The position numbers and the translations under genes are program-made. From Planctomycetota bacterium (lineage in GTDB: Bacteria; Planctomycetota; MHYJ01; WSZJ01; JACPWG01): DNA of 64,000 bases. Positions 27,567 to 40,283 of this stretch are shown here, piece by piece (positions within the stretch are counted from its first letter, which is position 1; every line of letters begins with the position of its first letter). The notes below the pieces were generated by a model. The model saw nothing but the letters and a program-made list of their open reading frames with translations, ran no database searches and was not told where the DNA came from. The stretch covers positions 1 to 64,000 of the forward strand of contig JACPWG010000050.1 in the NCBI GenBank assembly GCA_016197205.1, in the 5' to 3' direction.

Positions 27567-28574
27567 TCAGAAAATCCGCCCGGGCTTTTTCCCCGCCGGC
27601 GGGGTCCCGGGGTCGAGCGGGGGAGGCGCGCCGCCGCCGCCCGGGGGCAGGGTCGTCGTGGCGGTCGTGGCCGCGGCCGGCGACATCGGCTTCAGCGTCG
27701 CGACGCGCGCGAGCGACTTCCGCACCTCAGCGATCCGCTCGTCCGTCTGCGGCACGGCGCGACGCGTCTTCAGGTCCTCCAGGTAGCCGTCGAGCGTCCG
27801 CGCGCCGGTCATGAGCGCAAAGACCCCGAGCGTCACGTCCGCGATCGCCTGGTCGCTCGCCAGCGGGACGACGTACTCCTTGCCGAGCGCGCGCTCCCAC
27901 TGGTCGCGGATCCGCTCCTCCTCCGAGCCCGAATAGCGGCGCTTGATCAGGAAGACGTTCCCCTTGAATCTCCGCTTCAGGTCCGCGAAGACCTCGGTCG
28001 TCTCGACGGCGTTGGGCTTGCCGCCGAAGTGCCGCGCGAGGTCGTTGCCGTAGAGCGTCTCCCGGAAGCCCTCGTCGCCCGTGAACATGAAGAACGGCGT
28101 CTCGGCGGCGGGCAGGTCGCACATGCGCGCGTAGAAGTAGGCGGTGTACTCGTACGACTCCTGCGCCTGGCCGCCGCCGTTCCCTTCGAGCCAGATGCGC
28201 TGCAGCCAGTCGTCGAGCTTCCGGATGAGCGAGAACTCGCAAACCTGGATCGGCGCGCGATCCGAGAGGATGTCCCCCACGGCGGCGAGGCTGATCTGCG
28301 GATCCTGGAGGTAGCCGCACTCCGAGATCTGGCCGGCAATGAGCGGCATCTTGTCGTAGATGATGCGCGGCAGCGTGCCCATGGACCCGGTCACGTCGAA
28401 CGCGTAGACGACGGGGCTGCGGGCCGAGCACTCGAAGCGCCGGTCCTTGGGCAAAAGGCCCGGGTCGGCCTCGGTCCGGCCCATCTTTTCCTTGGCCTGG
28501 TCCGAGTAGCCGGCCGCGCCGCGATTGTAACCGTCCTGCACGTCCCGGTCGTAGTAGTTGCCACCGCCACCCAT
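27567..28574 (-). CDS. von Willebrand factor A-like protein
   Basis: A 335-residue protein. VVYAFDVTGSMGTLPRIIYD (about 56-75) carries a MIDAS-type DxTGSM metal motif, and the following strands and helices (ISLAAVGDILSDRAPIQVCEF, PFFMFTGDEGF) fit a VWA domain. The C-terminus is low-complexity Pro/Gly/Thr (about 300-335). The N-terminal YYDRDVQDGYNRGAAGYSDQAKEKM segment is polar and probably flexible. A strong Shine-Dalgarno (GAGGAGG) precedes the ATG. VWA proteins next to AAA ATPases usually act as substrate-recruiting partners, and such an ATPase gene lies immediately upstream in this operon. Confidence 0.85.
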   Translation of the reverse strand: MGGGGNYYDRDVQDGYNRGAAGYSDQAKEKMGRTEADPGLLPKDRRFECSARSPVVYAFDVTGSMGTLPRIIYDKMPLIAGQISECGYLQDPQISLAAVGDILSDRAPIQVCEFSLIRKLDDWLQRIWLEGNGGGQAQESYEYTAYFYARMCDLPAAETPFFMFTGDEGFRETLYGNDLARHFGGKPNAVETTEVFADLKRRFKGNVFLIKRRYSGSEEERIRDQWERALGKEYVVPLASDQAIADVTLGVFALMTGARTLDGYLEDLKTRRAVPQTDERIAEVRKSLARVATLKPMSPAAATTATTTLPPGGGGAPPPLDPGTPPAGKKPGRIF

Positions 28575-28639
28575 GAGGTCCTCCTCTGCTGTTGACCTGG
28601 ATCACTTTCGGGGCTGCGCGAGTCTCCCGCAGGCAGGGG

Positions 28640-28745
28640 CACACCCATCGAATGCGCCGAAAACACCGAAGCGCCTTGAAGAGCCTCCGTGAAGTTCGGC
28701 GTCTTCAGCGTCTTCGGTGGCTCGTCCCTTCCGTGGTTGCCTGGG
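28640..28745. repeat. short-unit inverted repeat between the AAA and VWA genes
   Basis: Near 28658-28678 the sequence reads GAAAACACCGAAGCGCC. Near 28693-28722 it reads TTCGGCGTC, TTCAGCGTC, TTCGGTGGC, three 9-nt units of the opposite orientation. It resembles the CACCGAAG-type short repeats frequent in related genomes. Confidence 0.55.
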
Positions 28746-28756
28746 CTCCATCGTGT

Positions 28757-30760
28757 TCACTCCACCGCCGAATCGGCATCCGCCGACGCACCTCGCCCAG
28801 CGGCCGCCCCGCCGAACCCCGGCGGCGGCCGCACCGAAGCCGGCACTTGGACGATGTTCCGCGCCGTAAGCCGACGCACCAGGTCGTCCATGTCGAGGAG
28901 GAGCGCCCGCTCGCAGATGCCGGCCACGATCTCCTCCGCGTTCGGCGGCAGCAGTCGACGCGACGAACACTCGAGCAGCCCCGAAAGCGTCATCGCGTCG
29001 ATCTCCGCCTGGCTCGCGCTCGGAATGAAATCCCCGATCGCCGTGGCGAGGACCGCCTCGTCCACCTGCGACTTCCCCTGCTCGCGCGCGAACCGATACG
29101 CGCTGAGGCAGACCTTTTCGAGGTCCGCGCCGGAGAGGCCCGCGGTCGATGGGGCGAAGGCCGCGAGGTCCGCGATGGCGGTCGGGATCGCGTGTCGGCG
29201 CAGGAGCACGCGCAGGATCGCCGGTCGCTCGTCGGCCGACGGCATCGGGATCAGGATCCGCTCGTCGCTCCGGCCGCTCCGTTTGAGCGCGGGATCGATC
29301 CGGTCCGGGCGGTTCGTGCAGTTGATCACCACGATCCGGCCGCGGATGCGCGGGTCGGAGAGCAGCTCCATCCACATCTTCATCAGCCGCTCGGACACGC
29401 CAGAGTCCCCACGCGGGGCGTCGCGCCCGCCCTCGGCGAGGTCGGCCTCGTCGTTCATGACGACCACCGGCGCGAGCGAGCGCAGGCCGTACACCAGCTT
29501 CTCCATCCGCGCTTCCGACTCGCCGACCCACATGGAGCGGACGTTCTTCGTCTTCACGAAGTTGAACCCCGCCTCCCGTGCCAGGGCCTCGACAAGTGCG
29601 GTCTTGCCGGTCCCCGGCGGACCCATGAGCGTCACGCCCATCGGGACGAGGCGCGCGTCCCCCTTACGAATGCCGTCCAGGACCTCGGTGAAGTAGCGCT
29701 TGACGTGCTCGTGGCCGCCGATGTCTTCCAGGCCGCGCACGGGATCGACGACGTCCATCACGTCGCCGTACTCGGCGTTCAGGATCTCGCGCTTCTTCTC
29801 TTTCACGAACTCCGGGCGGAGCGGAAGCCCGGCTTCCCGCGCGCGAAGGAGGACGTCCTGGATCTGGCGGAGACTCATACCCTGGGTGGCGTGCGCGAAG
29901 GCCTCGAGGTCGGGCGCACCGGCTGGGGCGGGCGTTGCGGCCGGGTCGGCGGCGCCCGCGCCCGAGGCCGCCGTCGCCCGCAGGAACGCAAGCCGCTCCG
30001 CGCGCGTCGGCTTCGGCAGGAAGACGATCGGCACGCCGCCGTCCGCGAGCCGCAGCTCCGAGGAGACCTTCGCCGCCTGGTCGGTGAGGAGGAGGACGAG
30101 GTTCCTGCGGCTCCGGATCGCGTCATCGCGCGCCCAGTTGCGGAGCCGCTGGATGTTCGCGCGTTCTTCCGGCGGCAGCGGGATGCCCGCGCTCACGGTC
30201 GGGGCGACGTGGTGCGCGGACTCGAGGACGAGCGCGGCGCGCCGCAACGTCCGGAGCGCGTTTTCCACGAGCGGCAGGCAGGCCTCGGGCTCCCGTGGAA
30301 GCCCGCGCCGGGCCGCGAGGTCGTTTTTGGCGGCAGCGATCGGGTCGCGGGCCGCGCCCGGACCGGCGCCTCCCGCGCCCGCGCGACCGGCCGCACCCGC
30401 CGGCGCGGCCAGTTCGAGGAGCCGGCGCTCCATCGCCGGCGTAAGGCAGCGCAGCCCGGAGGCGACGTCGTAGAAGCCCACGAGCTCGCCGCCGTCGAAG
30501 ACCTTTTCGAGAAAGGCGCGAAGCGACAAGTAGGGCCGGTCCCGCTCTGAGGCTGCGTCCGGGTTGGGGACGAGGCCCGCGATGTCGCCGTGCAGAAGGA
30601 AGACGGAGGCAATGCCGGCCTCGAAGGGGCCGCAGAGGTCGCGCGTGAACCATGCGGGGAGCGCCGGCGCCGTGTCGGCGGCGGGGACCGCGTTCGTCGG
30701 CGGCGTGGGTGGGGGGGTGCGTGCTGCGCCGGGCGATGGTGTTGCGCCGGGGTCGCTCAT
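28757..30760 (-). CDS. Cdc48/FtsH-type AAA ATPase
   Basis: A 667-residue AAA+ protein. The N-terminal 300 residues are unlike known AAA adaptors but include LLHGDIAGLVPNP and an Ala/Gly-rich linker near 130. The ATPase core is classical: LEDIGGHEHVKRYFTEVL, Walker A LMGPPGTGKTALVEALA (near 383), Walker B VVVMNDEAD (near 431), sensor INCTNRPDRIDPAL, arginine finger RSGRSDERI. A C-terminal lid follows (ADLAAFAPSTAGLSGADLEKVCLSAYRFA). The start overlaps the stop of the upstream gene (ATGA). Together with the VWA protein it could form a remodelling or selective chaperone unit. Confidence 0.88.
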   Translation of the reverse strand: MSDPGATPSPGAARTPPPTPPTNAVPAADTAPALPAWFTRDLCGPFEAGIASVFLLHGDIAGLVPNPDAASERDRPYLSLRAFLEKVFDGGELVGFYDVASGLRCLTPAMERRLLELAAPAGAAGRAGAGGAGPGAARDPIAAAKNDLAARRGLPREPEACLPLVENALRTLRRAALVLESAHHVAPTVSAGIPLPPEERANIQRLRNWARDDAIRSRRNLVLLLTDQAAKVSSELRLADGGVPIVFLPKPTRAERLAFLRATAASGAGAADPAATPAPAGAPDLEAFAHATQGMSLRQIQDVLLRAREAGLPLRPEFVKEKKREILNAEYGDVMDVVDPVRGLEDIGGHEHVKRYFTEVLDGIRKGDARLVPMGVTLMGPPGTGKTALVEALAREAGFNFVKTKNVRSMWVGESEARMEKLVYGLRSLAPVVVMNDEADLAEGGRDAPRGDSGVSERLMKMWMELLSDPRIRGRIVVINCTNRPDRIDPALKRSGRSDERILIPMPSADERPAILRVLLRRHAIPTAIADLAAFAPSTAGLSGADLEKVCLSAYRFAREQGKSQVDEAVLATAIGDFIPSASQAEIDAMTLSGLLECSSRRLLPPNAEEIVAGICERALLLDMDDLVRRLTARNIVQVPASVRPPPGFGGAAAGRGASADADSAVE

Positions 30761-31443
30761 CGGCCGCCTCCGCGCGCGGGGGGATGTCGATGCACGGCCT
30801 TCTTGGCGATCGGCTTGCCGGCACGGCGGATGGATTTGACCGCGATGCGGACCCCGAGCCGCTGCGCGAGGGCAAGGAAGCGCGCCTCCTCCGCCGAGCT
30901 TGCCTCCTCGGACGCGAAGTGCTCGAAGCGCAACTCCGCGCCGCCGCCCGTGGCGTCGACCTCGATGCGAAGGTACTCGCGCACCTTGCCCTTGCCCGCC
31001 TTCTCCCCCTCGAGGACCACGACTTCGCCACCGTCCACGCGCGCGCCGGCGATCGTGACCTCGTAGTCGAGCAGCTCGGCGACCACGCGCAACACTTCCA
31101 TTTGCCAGCGTGCGGCCACCCGGGCGACGGTTTCCTCGCCCGCGGCCTTCTCGGCGGCGTTTCGGAAGCGTGCGCGCGCCGCGAGCTCGCCGCCGCGCAC
31201 GGCGAATTCCGCCCCCGCCGCGGCCGGACCGAGCGCCGCGAGCGCGCGCTCGAGCGCCTTGGCCAGAAGAGGGTCGGTGTCCAGGTCGTTGATCCAGCCG
31301 AGGAAGACCGCGTCCTCGCGGCCGAGCCGCTCGAGCAGGTCGGCGTCGATTTTGGGCGCCGACGTCCGGCTCTCGAATGACCGGGGCGCGGGCTTCGCCA
31401 CGCGGGCCTTGGCCACGCTGCGAAAGCCGATGTCACAGGGCAT
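30757..31443 (-). CDS. unrecognised protein, first gene of the AAA-VWA-PK-PurA operon
   Basis: A 228-residue protein from the ATG at 31443 (MPCDIGFRSVAKARVAKPAPRS). I do not recognise it. It has an Ala/Glu-rich helical middle (about 45-130), then a probable beta-rich segment (YEVTIAGARVDGGEVVVLEGEK, about 130-160, and REYLRIEVDATGGGAELRFEHF), and a very basic C-terminus (KSIRRAGKPIAKKAVHRH). No signal or membrane segment. It overlaps the AAA gene by four bases, so it is part of the same operon and possibly an adaptor. Confidence 0.75.
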   Translation of the reverse strand: MPCDIGFRSVAKARVAKPAPRSFESRTSAPKIDADLLERLGREDAVFLGWINDLDTDPLLAKALERALAALGPAAAGAEFAVRGGELAARARFRNAAEKAAGEETVARVAARWQMEVLRVVAELLDYEVTIAGARVDGGEVVVLEGEKAGKGKVREYLRIEVDATGGGAELRFEHFASEEASSAEEARFLALAQRLGVRIAVKSIRRAGKPIAKKAVHRHPPARGGGR

Positions 31444-31737
31444 GCGGAGGACCTCAAGAGCGTTGGGCGGAGAGCCAGAGAAGGTGCGCGCGAGCATGGC
31501 GGGGAGCAAGACGCAAGGCACGTCTCTTCGAGATCGGCGAGGACGCCCAATCGTAACATCGGGTCGGGAGGCCTTGCAAGAGTCGCGGTAACCGTCCACC
31601 CGGGAGGCAGGGAGAAACGGAGGCCTCGCGGATGACCTTCGCCGGCTTTACCAGCACACGATCTTCCGAGAGCAAGGGTGTCGACTCTTTTTCTGACAGG
31701 ATCACAGCGCGGCGGTGCCGCAGCCAAGCGACGACGG

Positions 31738-31799
31738 AACCACAGATTTCACAGATTCGTAATCTGTGTAATCGCGTAGAATCTGTGAAATCTGTGGTT
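31738..31799. repeat. perfect 21-bp inverted repeat (CACAGATTT family), ORF-less copy
   Basis: The arm 31738-31758 (core CCACAGATTTCACAGATT) is exactly complementary to 31779-31799, with a 20-nt spacer. The spacer plus right arm (31759-31811) is closely similar to 53167-53219, the right flank of the GxxExxY gene, and the left arm equals 52744-52764, its left flank. This copy looks like the GxxExxY cassette with the gene removed. The rest of 31444-32084 holds short repeats (below; also a CCGTGCCTTCGTGGTG-type stretch near 31975) and no gene. Confidence 0.85.
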
Positions 31800-31874
31800 T
31801 TCGTGGCGTTCGACCCAAGCAAGAATTGTCGCAAGAAAACGAACTTCGAACGATTAGCAGTACAGGATCCACGG

Positions 31875-31915
31875 GATACCGCATCCGAAGATCCTGTTGA
31901 TCCTGTTATCCTGTC
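31875..31915. repeat. TTGATCCTGTTATCCTGTC repeat, half copy
   Basis: GATACCGCATCCG (31875-31887) and TTGATCCTGTTATCCTGTC (31897-31915) match GACACCGTATCCG and the same 19-mer at 50751-50783. There the unit forms one arm of a hairpin; here the partner arm is degenerate. Confidence 0.7.
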
Positions 31916-32084
31916 AAAAAAAGTCGCGAACTTCTTGAATCGGGAGGTCAGTCTCTCCGTGCATCCTCCGGGACTCCGTGCCTTCGTGGTGATACGCACC
32001 TCCCCGTGAACGGTTACGAATCGCGTAGGCGCCGGGAAGGGAATGGGGGCGCGGGCGGCCACGGCAATCCCGACCCCCGGTCCG

Positions 32085-36449
<4,365 letters not shown>

Positions 36450-36590
36450 GCGGGGGATTCTAACGGGGAAGCGCGGCGGCGGGCAAGGAGGAGTTGGCGG
36501 GCGTAGGGGCGGCCGGCCCATTCGGCGACACCGCGCGCTCCGAGTTTCCCGGCGCGGCGGGAGGCGGGAGCGAGAGTCGGAAGCGGCGTG

Positions 36591-37394
36591 TCAGGTGAGG
36601 ATGCCTTCCGCCACGGCCCTGCCCTTCAAACAGAATTCGGCCGCCTTCGCGTCCAGCTTCCAGAGGACTGAGTTTTTGTTTTCGGCAAGGGGCGGGGGAC
36701 AGGCTGCCTGCCAGGCTCGGGCAAGCTTGCCGCGGATGGAGGCGAGCCGGCGGGCCGGCGTGGCGTGGAGCTGGGCCAGGCAGAAAGCGAAATAGCGGTG
36801 GAACTCCAGCATCCTGGGCCCCTGCGCCGCGATTTCGTCGTGCCAGAGCAGCCAGGTGCAGTTGTCCGTACGCAGGAAAGCCACGAAGTCGGGAAGGCGC
36901 AAGACGCCGTCGCGGACCTTGGCCGTATCGAATACCGGGACGACGCTCGGGAAGAAGTGGTGCAGCACCTTCGAGCCGAAGACGGGCTGAACGACCTTCG
37001 TGGGCTTGATCGCGGAAACGGCGACCACGGCCTGGTGGATCGCCCTCACGATGGGGGGGCGGCCCTCGGGCGGCAGCTTGACGAGGTCGGTCATGCACGA
37101 GATGCGCCGGCTGTTGAGGACCGCCGCGAGGGCCAGGATGGGACCGGGGGCGGCGCGTCGGAAGGCCGCCGGATCCACGATCACACCTCTGCGCGCTTGC
37201 CATTTTCCGAGCATGTCCCAGGCGGCATCGAGGCAGCGACGCACCGCCTGGGCGTCGGTCCAGGGCCAGGGACCGAGATGCGGCCTTCCGTGCAGGGGGC
37301 ACTTGTGGAAGGCGAGGAAGGGCTGCAGGAAGGGGCCGAAGAAGTCGAGGTTGTACGCGCGTTCCAGGTAGCGGAGGTGGAGGCGGCACTTCAT
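36591..37394 (-). CDS. unrecognised protein of 267 residues
   Basis: Starts at the ATG at 37394 (MKCRLHLRYLERAYNLDFFGPFLQPF); the longer frame upstream runs through repeats and a pseudogene. The protein is helical and soluble. The stretch SAIKPTKVVQPVFGSKVLHHFFPSVVPVFDTAKVRDGV resembles proteins in which 'K..H...P...P.yD..v' follows a helical N-terminus (DUF6308-like hypothetical proteins), but I am not sure of the family. It lies between the kinase gene and the wreck of a kinase paralogue. Confidence 0.6.
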   Translation of the reverse strand: MKCRLHLRYLERAYNLDFFGPFLQPFLAFHKCPLHGRPHLGPWPWTDAQAVRRCLDAAWDMLGKWQARRGVIVDPAAFRRAAPGPILALAAVLNSRRISCMTDLVKLPPEGRPPIVRAIHQAVVAVSAIKPTKVVQPVFGSKVLHHFFPSVVPVFDTAKVRDGVLRLPDFVAFLRTDNCTWLLWHDEIAAQGPRMLEFHRYFAFCLAQLHATPARRLASIRGKLARAWQAACPPPLAENKNSVLWKLDAKAAEFCLKGRAVAEGILT

Positions 37395-37477
37395 GACAAC
37401 GACCCGAAAAGAGGCTAAACGCGACCGAGTGCGGCAGGTGGCTAGATCATGGCTCCGCGTCCCAACCAGCCGCGGGC

Positions 37478-37520
37478 GAAATTTGAAATTTGAAATTTGA
37501 CTTTTTGCAATTTGAAATTC
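37478..37520. repeat. AAATTTG heptamer array
   Basis: Three tandem AAATTTG units at 37478-37500, then a short spacer and CAATTTGAAATTC at 37508-37520. The same units recur at 63740-63762 after the FGE protein. Confidence 0.75.
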
Positions 37521-37659
37521 GGACCATCCGTGTGGGTCGAATGCGGGACGTTTACACAGAGACGCGGAGACGCAGAGGCCGTGCGCTGAGTCCACCCTCC
37601 TCTGCCGGCGAAAATCGCTGGCAACGCACTGAGAGATTGATTTTAGCTTCACTGCGGGT

Positions 37660-37880
37660 CCCGGCTCCGCGGCGTGACGGCGACGCGTCCGCGGTGGGCG
37701 CGCAGGACCGCGAGGAAGAGCTGGATCACCGCCGGCGCGGCGACCGCGCTCGCCGGCGAGGACGCTCGAAGGCTCGAGAACGGGGCAAGGCAGACCGCAC
37801 CCATGCGCGTGCCCAGGAGCGTGGTTTGAACCCTCGTAGGGCACTTCGCAGCGCACGCGGGAGCCACGGCCCCAGCGGGG
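37660..37880 (-). pseudogene. collapsed remnant of a FG-GAP kinase paralogue
   Basis: Minus-strand 37868-37795 encodes VRCEVPYEGSNHAPGHAHGC, matching VRCDVRYDCPSLAPGHVYRC at the kinase N-terminus (zinc ribbon). Minus-strand 37760-37664 encodes VIQLFLAVLRAHRGRVAVTP, matching ILLLLVVLRALPGRVAVTLR at its membrane helix. The roughly 450 codons between (linker and kinase domain) are deleted and everything after the helix is gone. The start codon position reads CTG, and the frame is shifted. Even the leader is conserved: 37877-37927 matches 36451-36497, including GCAAGGAGGAGTTGGCGGGC. Confidence 0.85.
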
Positions 37881-38161
37881 GGATTTTAGCGGGGAAGCGC
37901 GATCCGGGGCAAGGAGGAGTTGGCGGGCAGCGGCGAAAGCGGCCCTGCGGCGATCGCGCCGGCCTCCGGCGGTGCCGACGCGTTGGGTGGACTCGTCGGC
38001 GGCCCGTGGAGCGTTTTGACTGGCGCGAGGGAGGCGGCGCGCCGTAGAATCGAGCGGGTAGCACCGAAGGCCGCAGGACCCCGCAGGCGTGGTGACGCGG
38101 CAGCGGGCACCGTGTGCTGCGCGCCGGCGCCATGGACGCAACCTCACCGGAAGGACCTCCG

Positions 38162-40156
38162 ATGTCCCAAGATCCCCTCCTCGTGAAAATCAAGTTCAGC
38201 GAGGACGAGACCGGCTGGGCGCAGCCGTACGAAGCGAACCTGGCGCGGATCGCGAACATCCCGGTCTGCGGCGAGTGGAACGTCGACGACGTGGTCGAAC
38301 TGGAGACGGACGCGGACGGCTGGCGCCGGCCGAAGCGCCTGGTCGCGCGCGTCTATCCGAAAAAGGTGGTCCTCTGCTATCGCAAGCAGGCCGATTTCCA
38401 TAGGCTGGAGGCGCTCCTGACGGTGCTCGGCGCGCGGGTGGAAGGGGTCGCGGGCCCCGCGGAGGGCCGGCCGGGTCGGCTGCTGGTCGCGTGCCCGGAG
38501 GAGATCGATCCCGCGCGTCTGGCCGAGGCCGTGGGCATCCCGCAGGCCGAGAAGGCGGAAGGCGGCCGAGGCGCCGCGTGCGCGCGCGGTGGGCCGCGGG
38601 CGGGGTCGGGCGAAGGCGCGGGAGGGACCGGCGCGCCGCGACTCGAGGACCTGGTCGCGCGGCTCGCGGATCCCGACCCGTCCGCGCGTGCGCGTGCCCT
38701 GGCGGGTCTCGGCCGGTTGCGCGCCAAGGCCGCCATCCCGAGGGTCCTGCCCTTGCTCGAGGACCCGCACCCCGGCGTACGCGCGAGCGCGACGCGTGCG
38801 CTCGGAGCGCTCCAGGCGAAGGAGCACGTCGCCCATTTGCTGCCCCTCCTGCAGGACGCGGATGAAGAGGTCCAGGTCGCGGCCGCGGATGCGGTCCTGC
38901 GGCTCGGACCCGTCGAGGATGCGCTGCGCCTGCTGGAGTCGCGCAATCCGCGCGTGCGTGCGCGTACCGTCTTCAGCCTCGGCGCGCTGCCCGAGGAGGA
39001 ACGGGTCCGGCGACTTCGCCCCGCCTTCGCGGACGCGCACGTGGACGTGCGGCAGGCGGCGCTGGAGACCGCGGCCCACACGCTGTCGGCCGGACTCGCG
39101 CCGGACATCGCGCGTCTGCTGGAGGACGCGGCCTGCCGGCGGGCGGCGGCGCGCACGCTCGGCCTCCTGGGCGCGATCGAACTCGCTACCGAGGTCGCCG
39201 CGCTCTTGCAACAGGAAGATCCCTACGTGCGGGCCACCGCGGCCGAGGCGCTCGGGGAAATGGGCGCGACGGAGCACGTGGCGGAAATCGCGGGCCTGCG
39301 GCAGGACGCACACGCCCCTGTTCGAAGGGCGGTCGTGGGCGCACTGGCGGAGCTCGGCGGACCCGATGCGCTGCCCGCGGTCCTTGCCGCCCTCCGCGAT
39401 CCCGAGGTCGCGGTACGCGGTCAGGCCGCGGAGGCGCTGGATCGGCTTGGCGGACGGGAGCACGTCGACGCGCTCCTCCCTCTCCTCGCCGACGCCGGCT
39501 GGGGCGCTCGTTTCCGCGCGGTAGGCGCGGTCGGGCACCTGGGCGGGGCGGGCCATGCCGAGGCGGTGGAGAAGCTCCTCCTCGACCCGAAGTCCGAGGT
39601 CCGGCTCGCGGCGGCCACGGCGCTCCTCGGGCTCGACGCGTCGCGGTCCTCCGCGGGCGGGGGCCGCATGCTGGTCGCATTGGAAAAGGGCGAGCTGGAG
39701 CGGGCCGGCCGGCTGGACCCTGCGCTGGCGCGTTTGCTCTGCGAGCCGTCGGCCGCGGCCTCCCTCGCGCGGCTTCTCGAGGGGCGGGAGGGTGAGGCAC
39801 TCCCGTTTCCTTCGCTCGAGGACGCGCTCATCCTCGACCTCCTCGCGAAGCTGCGCGAGCCGGACGCACATCGGCGGCTGTGGGCGGCGATGGAGATGGC
39901 GCGCCCGCTGCGTTCGGTGGAGGACGCGACGCGAGTCCTCTCCGGCCAGGGATTGCAACTCCTGGTCCCCCAGGACTGCCGGTTCCGCGGGCGGCTCAGC
40001 GGCGGCGTAAGCGCGCGAGGCATGGACGTGCTCGCGCGCATCGTGCGCCGAGGCGCGCTGGTCGCCGTGCCCAAGGGTGACACGGTTCGCGTCCTGTCGG
40101 AAGCGGAGGCGGTGGAGCATTGGCGAAGGCGACTGGGGGGAGAGTGTTCGGAGTGA
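38162..40156 (+). CDS. HEAT-repeat (PBS lyase-type) protein
   Basis: A 664-residue protein from the ATG at 38162 (AAGGA eight bases upstream). The first 130 residues form a non-repeat domain (LVKIKFSEDETGWAQPYEANLARIANIPVC... VVELETDADG) that I do not recognise. Residues about 170-510 are ten or more HEAT/PBS-lyase repeats with the pattern 'dp...vR..A..aLg.l' (for example DPHPGVRASATRALGALQAKEHV). The C-terminal 130 residues (SLEDALILDLLAKLREPDAH to RRGALVAVPKGDTVRVLSEAEAV) are again distinct. Probably a scaffold that binds other proteins; no enzyme motif seen. Confidence 0.85.
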   Translation: MSQDPLLVKIKFSEDETGWAQPYEANLARIANIPVCGEWNVDDVVELETDADGWRRPKRLVARVYPKKVVLCYRKQADFHRLEALLTVLGARVEGVAGPAEGRPGRLLVACPEEIDPARLAEAVGIPQAEKAEGGRGAACARGGPRAGSGEGAGGTGAPRLEDLVARLADPDPSARARALAGLGRLRAKAAIPRVLPLLEDPHPGVRASATRALGALQAKEHVAHLLPLLQDADEEVQVAAADAVLRLGPVEDALRLLESRNPRVRARTVFSLGALPEEERVRRLRPAFADAHVDVRQAALETAAHTLSAGLAPDIARLLEDAACRRAAARTLGLLGAIELATEVAALLQQEDPYVRATAAEALGEMGATEHVAEIAGLRQDAHAPVRRAVVGALAELGGPDALPAVLAALRDPEVAVRGQAAEALDRLGGREHVDALLPLLADAGWGARFRAVGAVGHLGGAGHAEAVEKLLLDPKSEVRLAAATALLGLDASRSSAGGGRMLVALEKGELERAGRLDPALARLLCEPSAAASLARLLEGREGEALPFPSLEDALILDLLAKLREPDAHRRLWAAMEMARPLRSVEDATRVLSGQGLQLLVPQDCRFRGRLSGGVSARGMDVLARIVRRGALVAVPKGDTVRVLSEAEAVEHWRRRLGGECSE

Positions 40157-40226
40157 GGGAAGGGCGGGGATGGGGGGGGCGAGTGCGAGGGCGAGCGTGG
40201 GGTAGCAAAATCGACCCTCACCATGG

Positions 40227-40251
40227 CCCTCTCCCGCTGCGCGGGAGAGGG
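40227..40251. repeat. CCCTCTCCCGC hairpin
   Basis: An 11-bp stem CCCTCTCCCGC/GCGGGAGAGGG with a 3-nt loop between the convergent HEAT-repeat and hydrolase genes. It could act as a bidirectional terminator. Same general repeat kind as at 16584-16606. Confidence 0.7.
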
Positions 40252-40283
40252 GGGGACGGCGCGGGATGGTGTCGAGGAGGGCG

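Noticed and set aside
25087..31443. tellurium-resistance (Ter) system
   Set aside because: VWA and metabolite-type enzymes recall Ter clusters, but no TerC, TerD-fold, ATP-grasp or phosphoribosyltransferase gene is present.
31738..31915. possible CRISPR-like repeats (CACAGATTT and ATCCTGTT units)
   Set aside because: Units are in inverted, not direct, orientation, there are no regularly sized unique spacers, and no cas genes are seen in the window.
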